Shown: positions 44,249 to 57,058 of the stretch, in pieces
Layout: each line of letters starts with the position of its first letter
Numbering within the stretch: the stretch's first letter is position 1
Assembly: GCF_900324485.2 (NCBI RefSeq)
Contig: NC_046654.1
Coordinates: forward strand, 16,468,406-16,532,405
Source: Mastacembelus armatus
Taxonomy: Eukaryota > Chordata > Actinopteri > Synbranchiformes > Mastacembelidae
Reading direction: 5' to 3'
DNA: 64,000 nucleotides
Program-made: the position numbers and the translations under genes
The notes under the pieces: model-generated
Seen by the model: only the letters and a program-made list of their open reading frames with translations
Told to the model about the DNA's origin: nothing
Databases searched by the model: none

Positions 44249-44947
44249 CTCTGGACGTTTCAGCTCTTCAGTCACATAATTCAGATTGTTCCAGCCATCA
44301 TAGGACCACAGTCCCTGGTAGAAAGCAATGCCAATCGGATTGATGCCCACATTTGTGTTCTCAAAAGAGTCTTTAAAGTTTTCAGTGTGGCCTTTGATAA
44401 GCATCACCACACCACCTATTATAATGACTGCCAGGGCCATGACCTTGGCCACCATAAAAAACACTTGGACTGACATTGAAAAGCGAACATTGAGGCAGTT
44501 CACAGTGGCTAGCACTATAATTGCAGCTGCAGCTACACATTTCACCACCAGCACAGGAGGAGGGCAGTCCAGGTAGAAAGGAGCCACGACATACTGAGCA
44601 AAACTCAGTGCGATGCCAGCTACACCAGCAGGTCTCACAAACAACACAGAGCTAAAGACTAGCATGAAGGCAACGACTGGACCTGAAGTCCTGAGGATAT
44701 AGATGTACTCTCCCCCAGATTCGCTTATGACAGTGCCCAGCTCAGCGTAGCAGGAAGATATCATTATTACCAGTAAACCACAGCTTGCCCACACAACCAA
44801 ACTGGCCCCAGGGCTGCTGATACTGTAGAGCACTGTCTGTGGGGACATGAAGATCCCAGACCCAATCATTGTCCCTCCAATGAGGGACACAGCTCCTATC
44901 AGCCCTACTTCCCGCTTCAAGCTGAGCTTCTGTGTCTTGTCCTCCAT
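44249..44947 (-). CDS. Alternative first exon B of the SLC7 transporter
   Basis: An intact 699-base open exon encoding 233 residues from MEDKTQKLSLKREVGL to the last codon before a GTAAGTG donor. This is exactly the length of first exon A and ends at the same residue (EELKRPE against EELKHPE) in the same phase 0. It keeps [17 protein letters not shown] with the heavy-chain cysteine, and [12 protein letters not shown]. By eye, identity to exon A is about 60 percent, so the pair is old, yet exon B has no stop or frameshift. No downstream exons follow before exon A. I infer that it splices to the shared exons at 41368 and below; a dead partial copy is the alternative. An in-frame upstream ATG at 44983 would add 12 residues. 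Confidence 0.75.
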
Positions 44948-45888
44948 AGCGAGAGCAGCTGTAGACCATTCCTTGTCAGACACCTTTACTCATATACAAA
45001 CAGTATGATTATGTGACCAAAGTCACTCTTGCAGCAACTCGGTTAATAATTACGTGGGTGGATCATACTACTGAGTGTATTTATTTTAAGGTCATCAGTG
45101 AGAAAGCTATGAAGCAGACCTGTGAGATCCTCTTACTCTCTTCCTCTGGTCTATGAACTGACTTTAATCTGGATTTGTGCTTCATAATAAGTCAGTTTCA
45201 CATCCACAAATTTGCACACCAATCATACAACCACAGATGCATCCCACTGAATTTTTGCTTCCTATATTTTTAATTGAAATATTTTGCCCTAATTTAAGGA
45301 CTGAGCCACCACTGGCAACTGTACATCTCTTTGGCAGGGCATCCATTTCTTTACACTTTTCAGATTTTGAAAATAGGAAAAACAAAGGAAACAAAGCGTG
45401 ATTTGTTAAAAACCCTATTTGGTATGCCATCAAACTAACAACCACAAAAAGCTAATATTGATCATTGGCATTTCAGGAACATTTTAACACTTTTGGGGCA
45501 GGTAATGCTAGAACGTTCAATGCTCGTAAAATAACAAGGGAAAGAACTCTTGCATTATAGACAGTGTGATGACAAATTTATACTGCTGAAAACACTCATC
45601 CAACCAGTCTTTTTTACAACCTCTTATCACTGGGGCTTGAAGTTCCTGGATGGCTTCCACAGCTAACACGTTAACCAGTCAGTTTTCATGGTGCAAGTCT
45701 GTGTGAATGTCGCATCGTCTCTGTCAAAGGGAAAGCCTTCTTCTCTGTAAGTATCACACTTTTCCTATATCAAACCAGGTAATCCACTATCACAGACATC
45801 AGAGTGTAACAGCATACATGCTGATGCACACTAAATATCTACCATCACTTTAGGCCAGTGGGTCCATGTGTTTTTCTATGCAGCTCTA
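44948..45888. other. Gap between transporter exon B and utp25
   Basis: No coding exon recognised. It should hold the promoter of exon B and the utp25 3' UTR, both on the minus strand. A minus-strand AATAAA near 45080 is a possible utp25 end, but it lies about 0.8 kb past the stop. Confidence 0.4.
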
Positions 45889-48800
45889 TCAAGAGCCTTT
45901 TTCTTCCCCTCCTGTAATAAAGAGGTGCACAGTCTTGTTGGAGTGCAGCATCTGTCCAGCTCGCTGGGCTCCTGTGATGGCAGCCAGTTTGTGTGCATCG
46001 TAACGGGAGTAAAGGGCAGTGCAGGTCCAGCTGGCCTCCTCTCCCTGACCCCCCGCTGCTAACATGTTACACACCTCGCTGTAGAAGTGGGGGTATGAGG
46101 GCAATGCATAAAATACCAGGTTTTGGATACCTTTGACGGTATATCTGAAAACGAAAAAAAGGTGCAGATGAAATGGGTTGCTCCAACTACTGGTGAATCT
46201 ATTAGCATACCTCTAACAACATAAGGAGTAATGAGGTAATGCATTACGGAGGTAAGAGATTTGACCTATGAACTCTGTAGAAGGATTGTTCCTTTTTATT
46301 ACAACTGGTGATACATTAACTTCTGAAGAGGTCATAAAGATTACAGTTTTAAACCTTTAAACTACATGAACTGAACTAACAATGGAAAGGTGGTGACTGC
46401 AGGAAACAATAACACGAGGAAGCTCATAAAATTCACACACATTCTGGACGTTCTTATGATTAAAAAGGCTCTGTTTGACTCACTACATACCCAGTATCTT
46501 TCAATGGGTAATACCTATCAGGGTCAGACAAAATCCACCTCTAATCAAACACAACTCATGCAAGTCTGCCTTGAGAACTGACCTCTTGTAGAAGTGGAAG
46601 CGTTCAGTGAAGAGCAGGAACTGTTTCTCTCCTTTCTGGAAGAAGTGTCTTGCTCGGGACACCTCTGACTTGCTGGAATACTCACAGACGCTGGCAAAGT
46701 TAATCTCTTCTTTCTTCATGTAGTTGCGCAATCGGATGTAGTCAAAGTAAGACGGGATGTAGATCAGTGTGTGGGACATAATTGAGTCTCTGTACTGAGG
46801 TAGCACTTTATCAACGAAGAACTTAAACCTATGGAGGGGGTGGAAAACAGTGGAAATAAAACAGATATAATCAATCAATCATTTGTTAAGATCTCTACGA
46901 TCACGTAGGAATCGTGGGTGACCCAATACAAATTCCTGCCACTGACTATTCCACTGACCTTCAGGAGATGGAAATGCTATGTAATCAAGCTATGCAACAT
47001 TGCATCATCAAGGCAAGGCAAGGAAGGAGTGAATTGCTATCTAGTACGCAGGGATATAAACAATACTTAATACATAATACTTAAAAATGGCTCTAAAGGT
47101 TTCACGATGAAGGGAATGCACTCAATGTATTTGTGAGACTTTAAAAGTACACATAATGCATTTTGGTGAGTAACACTGTAACAAGTTTAACAGACAGGCT
47201 GTAAGAGTATGACACTCACCGAGTGTCATGGTCCATGAAGCTGTCAGAGGTCAACATCTGAAACACATGGGGCAGCTGAACCAACACCTGGCAGATGGAA
47301 CCTGTTTTTGGCATGTTCTTAGTGGAAATCTGAAAGAAGAACAACAATTTTTAAACTTTTAAAAAGTAACTTTCTTAATATTAAACTTTACCAAAATACA
47401 AGTGAAGCTTTAACTGCCAGTGATGACTTTTATCTCAGCAGGTCTGTGTGATAGCAAACTAGGCTTATTTTGGGACAACCAACAGACTAGTAGATTAAAA
47501 ACAAAACAAAAAAACAGTGTAGCAACCACTCCAACTACCAGGTTTCATTTCAGCCTCTTAATAATGTGTTGAACTAAAACTGCAGCTTACATTGTTCAGT
47601 CTCTGGATCTGGTCCAACATTAAGTGTTAAAGCATATGAAGTACCTGTCCACGGTAGTTGGCGCAGTGCTTGGTGAGGATGCTGTTGATCTGTGGGTCCT
47701 GGATGGAGCTGAAAACCAGGGTTTGCCTGTAATGTCTGGCCCAGTTGTTCAGGCTCCACATCCTCACCCTGGAGAAGTCCACTCCATGGGAGTCCAGAGG
47801 TTGCAGGTTCATGTGCTTCATCACATGCTGGTGGGTGTGATGTTTCAAAAGAAACGGAACATATCCACAATCATCAAAAAGTAATAATTACAACACTTTT
47901 AATATAAACTTGACAGAACACAATTTAAAACTCAAACTATCAAGTCTGCTGGAGTATTTCCCTGAATCCCACATTTGAGCATATTTTGATTTATCATTGA
48001 TTGATGCACAGCACATGGCAACTCATCTTCCCACTTGTAAAACTGATGCTCCAATACAGAGACACTGTTGTGCCATAATTCGTTATTCTGAATCTCTTAA
48101 TGTTCTTACCAGTACATGTTCCCAGTTCTGCATGAGGAAGACATCTGCCTGGTCCACTACAAGCAACTCGATGGAGGAAAGGAAGTCAAAGTCTCTCTTA
48201 CTTTCTCCTTCAGCTCCCAGCACTGTGCGGAGACCCAGCGGGGATGCAATGATTATGTCTGAGGAATAGAAAGGGGCATAGAGACGTATGCTGCTCCTCA
48301 AAACAGAGACACCTGGTGAGGAGAGAGAGGACAATAGTAGAGCTTCAGACATATAAACCTTGGAAATTTATCCAAAAGTCAAGAAGATTGTTTTTTTTAA
48401 ACTGTACCTATCCTGAAATGATCATCCACATTGCCTGAGAAAATGGCATGGTAATCGTCCGGTCGCTGCAGATTGGGTGGCTTATTGTCAGCCTCCTCTC
48501 CAAACTCTTCTTTGAACCTCTTCTTGTTGCTGACCACAATCTTCTTGCCTTTGGTCTCCAGCAGGCTGATGAGGGTCTGGACAACTCGCAGAGCTCCTCC
48601 TCGGAATGGAATGAGAATCAGGACCTGACACAGTCATAGAAATCATTATAACACAGCAGATGAGCAGAAATAAACAAATATTTTGCCAGTATTTTAGTGA
48701 ATCCGTGGAGCATTTGTTGTTTTTTGCGGTGATCACAATTAATTAGACCTTTACAGTGTTTAAACTTACTGCATGTAGCTCTGTTACATGATATTTTACC

Positions 48801-51800
48801 TTTGGTCGGGTTAGTCCTTGGTCTCTGGGTTCATCCTGTGGCTCAGATCCGGGTTTTCCTTGAGTTTTCTGCTCTCTTAGCTGGGAGTTGTGAGCCAGGA
48901 CCTGGGAGTTGGCCTTCAGCACGTGGTTCAGCACATGGAGGCAGTAAGCACTACGAACCTGTGGACCCCGGCTCAGAGGACACATTTCTGGGCAGTATAG
49001 GTCCTTGTAGGAGTACATAAGGGCCAACAACTCTGACTGGAGAGGACTGACTTCCTCAGACACCCCCTTAGAGTTGGAGATCTGGTTGAGATCCTTCCAG
49101 CGGGCCTCCAGGAGTCTGTGGAAAACTGGGAGGTTTGTGTCTTTCTGTGGTCCGATGGGTCCAAACTTCTCCAGGGGACTGGTACACACCAAAGTGCCCA
49201 TTTTCGGCCACTAAGTGAGAAAATGGAAAAGTCAGAAACTGTTGATACAATTTATTTCACTGAAAAAAAACCCCCAAAAAGTGTGCTGGTACATTTCATC
49301 ATATCAAGTCATTAGTACCGTAATCTGGGTCTTGGATTTACTGCCAGATATTATCTTCTGCACATCCTCTTCACCAAGCTCAGTGTCCAAATGTTGTAAA
49401 AACACATCTGCATGTAGAAAATAAAAACACTGAAGTAGAATATAGTCACCTTGTATTCCAGGCTTTCTAAGCCACACAAAAGTTTAATTTCTTCCATTTT
49501 TTCCTACCTTTCCTGTTTTCATGCTCATTAGTGCTTTCAGAGTCATCTTGTTCTCCTTCTCCCATGAAGTTGGTATCTAGACAGAATTGGGCCTCATGTT
49601 CCTTGTCTATAAAATCTTTATCACCCCCATCCTTCACTTCCTCCTCCTCCCCTTCCACTGCTTCAGTCAGAGCCTCTTCTGCATCCTCGGATTTCTCCTC
49701 TCCCCTCTCATCTTCATCCCTATCTTCATCATCCACATCCTCATCATCATCCCCAACTCCATCGCTGTCCCCTACAGTAGAAAGCACAACAATGTTGAAT
49801 CGACTGCAATATGTTGGCCTATAGTGCCCTCTGGATGCTGGAGATAATTGACTCACCTTCACTAAGAAGATCCTCCACTTCCTCTTCCTCTTCTTCATCT
49901 TCATCATCCTCAGTGCTGTCCTCCTCTTCACTCTGGTCATGGCTGATGGGATAGCTCAGAGTTGAAAGAAGCTTCTGATAGGCAGTTTTCTGCTCTGGTT
50001 CCTCCTCCTCCTCCTCCTCCAGATCATCAGGCTCAGTGTCAGCTTGTTCTGGGTTCTCTGGCTGTCATGAATGCGAGGAAAGAACAACTTTCAATTTCTA
50101 ATATTGCAAAAATGGGAAAGAGAAAATATTTCAAGGACATTTTCACTTCTTACTGGAATCAGATACATTTCTATGTCTCTGCACACTGACAGTTTTAAAA
50201 GAATCATTCATTTTATGGTTTATAGATCTGAGGTTCAATGCTACTGACCAGTTCCACTATTTCAGTTCTTTGAGCTTTTTCACCAACTCTGAAAAGAAAA
50301 AAAAAACACAAAAGGAAAAGTGAACAAAACGTATGGCCATACAATCTCACCTGTTATATAGGAAGCATGTATGACTGGTTCAGGTAAAGGGGGGATTCCC
50401 TGTAAGTTAACAAGGGACAAAGTTCAACAGAACCAGGAACGTTATATGTCTCAGACACAGCCATTAAAGTAAAACTAAGTATTTTTGCATTAGCCTTGGC
50501 TCCATACAAAGCTGTTAATGGTAGACAACCCAAACACCGTCTGACGTGATGGATCTACATAGAGCCTCATTGATATATCGTTTTGCCAATTTTATCGGCT
50601 GACATGAGCCTATTGCAGATACAGTGGTATCGGCGAATATGCTGCAGATATGCTGCCGATATTAACTTTTTTTATTTTTTAACAGAACATATAATGCAGG
50701 TAAAATACTTGAAACGGTGTAATTAGAAGAAGTTCACTGTTTAGTGCATTGATCATTAATCATTGTGGATAATAAAGTTTATTGTTAAATTGTTATATAC
50801 CCTGCCTCCATTACATATGTTTGTCACATCATTATAAATGTTTGATTACCACATTTTGCGCTTATGTATATATATATTGTGTTTATGTATAGTGTATTCT
50901 ATATACAGCAGCAGTCAAAAGTTTGGACTCATGAATTGAATTGCCATTGCCTGTGCACGTGTATCCAAACTTTTGACTTGTACTGCACTATAATATACAC
51001 ATAAACCATATTGGCTGATATATATCTATATCAGATTTTTTAAAACTTCATAATATCAGTATCGGCCCCAAAAAAAACCCATATCGGTCGGGCTCTAAAC
51101 CTACACACATGTATGGAGGTTTATAAGATAAGATCAGAAGCAGAGAAATTTACATCGTCACAGCAGCAAGTAATGCTCAAGATAAAAAATAAGAAGAAGA
51201 AGAGCAGAATTTAAAAGAATTAAAGCAAATGGTGTTTCGAACAAAAATATATTAAAAATGAAAAACAACATACAAAGAGAAAAGGCCAGTATCAGGAGGT
51301 ATGTTGTATGTTTACAGGTTTTCACAGGCTAAAGGTGATGAGGTGGGTGCAGTGCTGGTTGTACTGTGTGACAGCAGACTAGAAAACAAATAACTTATGT
51401 TACTGATACTCTTGTACTATTTCAGTAATGAAAGGTTACACATGAAGCTACTTGGGTTAGTACTGATAGTTAACATTACTGTTGCATTTGTAACGCTGAA
51501 ATGAACTCAGTCAGTTTAAATTATGAACATAGGAGCTGGGTTATCTTTAACAGCTTCCCTCGACCAACACAAGCATTATGTTTGTTAATAACACCTCACT
51601 ATAGCTAACATTAACAACAGTTTCTGGCTAAACTAAACTACCTGTGAATTTAACGCTAACTAGCTTTGGTTACCTCACAAAAATCAACTTGTTTATTCCT
51701 ACAAGACGCAACTAACGCCGTTGTCCTACTTACACATCGTAGAAAGGGTGCTCCTCTCCAAATTCTTTCAAATGTTTTTTGTGTTTTTTCGACAAATTAA

Positions 51801-51834
51801 CAAAAAGCTGCTTATTCTGCCTTCTCTTCCCCAT
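45889..51834 (-). CDS. utp25: UTP25 small-subunit processome component (Def)
   Basis: Nucleolar protein of the SSU processome for 18S rRNA maturation; in zebrafish known as Def, needed for digestive-organ growth. Exons (minus): 51734-51834, 50249-50288, 49857-50061, 49508-49771, 49319-49407, 48800-49210, 48408-48624, 48110-48312, 47645-47827, 47220-47329, 46583-46828, 45889-46144. Phases fit and give 774 residues (human 756). It starts [10 protein letters not shown], with [11 protein letters not shown] as in human. Exons 3-4 are Asp/Glu-rich, with a GAG/CTC microsatellite coding seven glutamates near 50010. The degenerate DEAD-box-helicase-like core follows: [57 protein letters not shown] (in place of DEAD), [52 protein letters not shown]. 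All are highly conserved, so the call is firm. Confidence 0.95.
50566..51100. mobile_element. Non-autonomous hAT-like DNA transposon
   Basis: The left end reads 'tagagcctcattgatatatcg' and the right end, inverted, reads 'tagagcccgaccgatatggg', so the termini share TAGAGCC and GATAT. The inner parts are full of 'tatcggc' and 'gccgatat' words, as in several fish elements. There is no coding capacity. Flanks 'ctaca' and 'cctaca' are similar, but no exact 8-base target duplication is visible. It lies in the first long intron of utp25 (50289-51733). Confidence 0.5.
50903..50992. mobile_element. Miniature Tc1-type element nested in the hAT-like element
   Basis: A 90 bp unit whose ends are inverted copies of each other: 'cagcagtcaaaagtttgga' on the left and, inverted, 'cagtacaagtcaaaagtttg' on the right, flanked by TA-rich sequence. 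The 'gtcaaaagtttgga' end is typical of fish Tc1/mariner-derived miniature elements. It sits inside the element at 50566-51100. Confidence 0.65.
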
Positions 51835-52507
51835 GTCAACACGTGTGTTTGTCCAGCTTCACCGGTGACAGTGGTCGCAGGGTCACACACCGCCACCTAC
51901 AGCACCGGAGTGGAACTACACACAGAGACCATGATATTTAGTCCAGCAAGGAATACCGTGTTCATTCCATTGCTATTGCGCTGAATAGTAATATCATGCG
52001 TTGAATGAACCCCTAAAAATGTGCTGTAAAAATGTAAAATAGGTTTTCATGCTGAAGATGAAGAGTAGAACCTCTGCTCTGTGTTTGCTGTGTTATTGAG
52101 GCAGCCCAAGAGTTTTTCTGGGGCCCCATGCAGAAACAGCAAAGGGCACAAAAGGTTATCTGTAGTAACTGAGGGTTAATGGTCAGTCAGACTGAGCAGA
52201 CCCCAAATGTCTCTCTCTTAAGGATTAGGTCTGTAGTCTGTTGTGTAAAAAGTAACCTTTATCAATTATTGAACATGGTAATATCAATTTACTGTTTGCC
52301 TGTTTTAGCTGTTACCATGGCAGAAGCTAATTTATTATTAACCATTTGGGTGTCTAGTTTTTGTGCTCAGGATAATTTCAGCTCATTTTGACGCGTCAAT
52401 GAGGCTATTATTGTTAGAAAACTGTATACTTCTATGGCTTCAGCTGAGAGAGCACATCTGGCCTTTCTGGGTGGGATGTGAAACATGTAAGACATTCTTG
52501 TACTTCA
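51835..52507. promoter_or_regulatory. Divergent intergenic region utp25 / grxcr1 exon
   Basis: Holds the utp25 promoter (minus) and the 5' side of the grxcr1-like exon (plus). No other gene or repeat recognised. Confidence 0.4.
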
Positions 52508-52927
52508 ATGGAGGGGCCAAAATTGAAACAGGACAAAGAAATGACTGGGAAAACAGTTAGGTTTAGGGTAGCATCTGCCAACAGTGGCCGGGTCTTGGCT
52601 GAGGTGTTCAAGGATGAAACGGCTTGGTGTGGCTCAGTATTGGACTCAGTGGACTCTGACTGTACTGGCAGCTCAGAGGCAGAGCAGGGGAGCTCACCTC
52701 CCACCAGTGAGGCCAACAGCCACTTAAATGGTATAGTGGTGGAAGCCGTTGTGGACGAGAACGGCTATGAACCTGATGACCTGCTTTTATACGCCAGTGC
52801 CAAGAGAGAGATGCTCTTCGGCAACAAACGGATCAATATCTGCAGCAAGAACGGAACAGTACGAGGAGTGAGAAACAAAGTGAGCGCAGGCCAAGTGCTT
52901 TTTAACAGCCTCTCCAGCATGTATTCT
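52508..52927 (+). CDS. grxcr1: First coding exon of grxcr1 (glutaredoxin and cysteine-rich protein 1)
   Basis: GRXCR1 is a hair-bundle protein of inner-ear hair cells with a glutaredoxin-like domain; human mutations cause deafness. The 140-codon exon encodes KTVRFRVASANSGRVLAEVF near the start and INICSKNGTVRGVRNKVSAG near the end, both diagnostic of GRXCR1 exon 1, and ends with MYS before a GTAAGT donor. The later exons (glutaredoxin fold, cysteine-rich end) are not found between here and tmem151b at 55035. A weak candidate exon follows an acceptor at 53113 (SPLRQQKRRLSEKE, then stop at about 53158), which would give a short protein without the glutaredoxin domain. So this is a gene with a very long intron crossing its neighbour, a truncated paralogue, or a short isoform. 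Start chosen at MEGPKLKQ; an upstream in-frame ATG exists at 52478. Confidence 0.75.
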
Positions 52928-55034
52928 GTAAGTAGCTATAGGGAACACAGCTTAAAAATGTTATTTTAAACTGTTCACTGCAGTTTGATTCTACTGTGAT
53001 AAGGCTACTATGCACGCGGCTGTCCGAGAAATGAAAAGGATGGTCCTAAAGTGAGTACTGACCTCGATGAGGTGCCTATTCATTCATATCTTGCATTCTC
53101 TTTCCCTCCAAGAGTCCCCTTCGTCAGCAGAAAAGGAGACTGTCGGAAAAGGAGTAAATGTTTCAAAGCTGGAGTTTAACACAACAGGAAGAAAAACTCC
53201 TGTGGCTGAAGGTTACCATCCAGTTTAATTTAATTCAGCTCATTTACTTTGGTTTATTGTTTATATTTGGTTACAAAAAACTATTCAGTGTCTTCTTTTA
53301 TTACTCCTCTAATTCTAAAAGAGCTACAACTTCACGGAAAAACAATGATCAAGTCTGTTCAAGTTCTAAAATGCTGCTGTAAGAAAATGTACGTATCTTT
53401 TAAATACATTTCATATATTCAGAAGCATTTCAAACCCCTCACAAACAAAACAGCTGATTATGTATCATCATGACTGCTAAACCATGAATATACAAAACTA
53501 AAGGCAAAGAACAACTAACCAAACTAATTGTACTTACCTCTGAAGCATTCGGTGGGTTTCTGCAAAGGCTTTTGTATTTTTTGAGACAATTGTGACACTC
53601 AATTTCATGTGATTTTGATACTGGTGGAGTCGCTTTGAGCTGAATTGTGTCAACATGTCTATGTTTTTGTAAACATTTTTAGAGATGTTCATACCAGATG
53701 AGGTTCATATATTTCTATCACATAATTACACATAAAAACAGTAGCAATGTAAACCTTCCTTTGTATTTCTTTCCCAATGCTCAAAAACAGTAAATGTTTC
53801 GATATGTTGGTCTGGGAATAATCGATGCCTCGTTCACCCGGAAATGTTTTGAAAACATGTCAAAAAATGTATGACATAGTGAAACATCACTAATTGAATC
53901 ACTATGATTTATATTTATTCTTAACAATAATGGAAAGAATGAGAATGTTTTTACCTTCTGTCTCTGCTTGCTCCATCAGTCCACAGCTCAGAGGCAGCAC
54001 TGACTCACAGAAGCTGCATGAAAGTCTTTATTCTGCACTTAATACATCACAATACAACCAGGAAACACTCACCTTTAGAGATTTGATTTTATGCAGGAAG
54101 GCTCAAAGATGATTCTACATCTGAGGAATAATTGTGGGTTTAACACCATCTTCAGCAGCTACAACATCAACACGCTGCTTAAACATTAATGCTTCAATGA
54201 TAATATTGGTGTTAAATATCTTAAATGTCTTGTTTTGCCCTCCCAATAGTCCAAAATATTATAAGTGGACATTAAGTGGATAGATATGATGATGTTTTTC
54301 TTCAAAGGTGGCTTTACTCCATGATGTCTAGAGGTGGTTATTTTATATTTTAAGGTTTTAAAACAGATCTTACTGAACTACAAGTTCTCCTTCAAACAAA
54401 ATGTCAGCTGTTGGGTGAAAGAGCAGTAAGAGACAGTGAATAAACAGACAGATGCAGTATTAAGGATAGATCAGACAGGTCAGTGGAGAACATCCCTCTA
54501 CAAGTGCCCCCAAAGAGTCCTGTGTGTTTGAAGAGACACTCCGTTGCAGAATTTGCGGCTGGTCTTGAAGCGGACTTTCCCTTTAAGCCATATATTTATG
54601 TACCCCATCTCACCGCACACCTGCCTCAGTCAGCACCATGGACAGCGAGGCTGCCGGTTCTCCATAGACCGCTACCAGCTCGGTCACACACCGGGAAACA
54701 CACAGCGGACCCTGCGGGCAGGGCAGGCTCATGTGGTAATGACGAGCATCTAGTAGAGACCGATCTGCTGCGGCACCGACAGCTGAACGCCAGGATGCGG
54801 GCTTTCCTGTAGACACACCCCCGCTCCTTTCCCGTCTTCGAGCCCCTTTCTTGGGGGGTTTCACCGACCAACGTGCCTCCTTCGTTGGGTGTCGGACTTC
54901 TGTGTGGGCGCAGGGTCTCAAAACGGTATCAGGTGTAATGCACGTCTGACAAGTAGCGCGCAAAGCAAGGTAGTGAAACCTCATCCTCTTCCTACTCCAC
55001 GCCCTGTCATTATTATCAATAGCTGCCCAGCACC
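52928..55034. other. Gap after grxcr1 exon, 5' side of tmem151b
   Basis: Searched in all frames for the missing grxcr1 motifs (the FERCELVRKIF and CHGSK type) and found none. Only the short candidate exon at 53114-53158 was noted. The tmem151b promoter should lie in the GC-richer stretch after about 54480. Confidence 0.5.

Positions 55035-57058
<2,024 letters not shown>

Noticed and set aside
49531-49824. Plus-strand serine-rich frame
   Set aside because: Antisense shadow of the Asp/Glu-rich utp25 exon 4.
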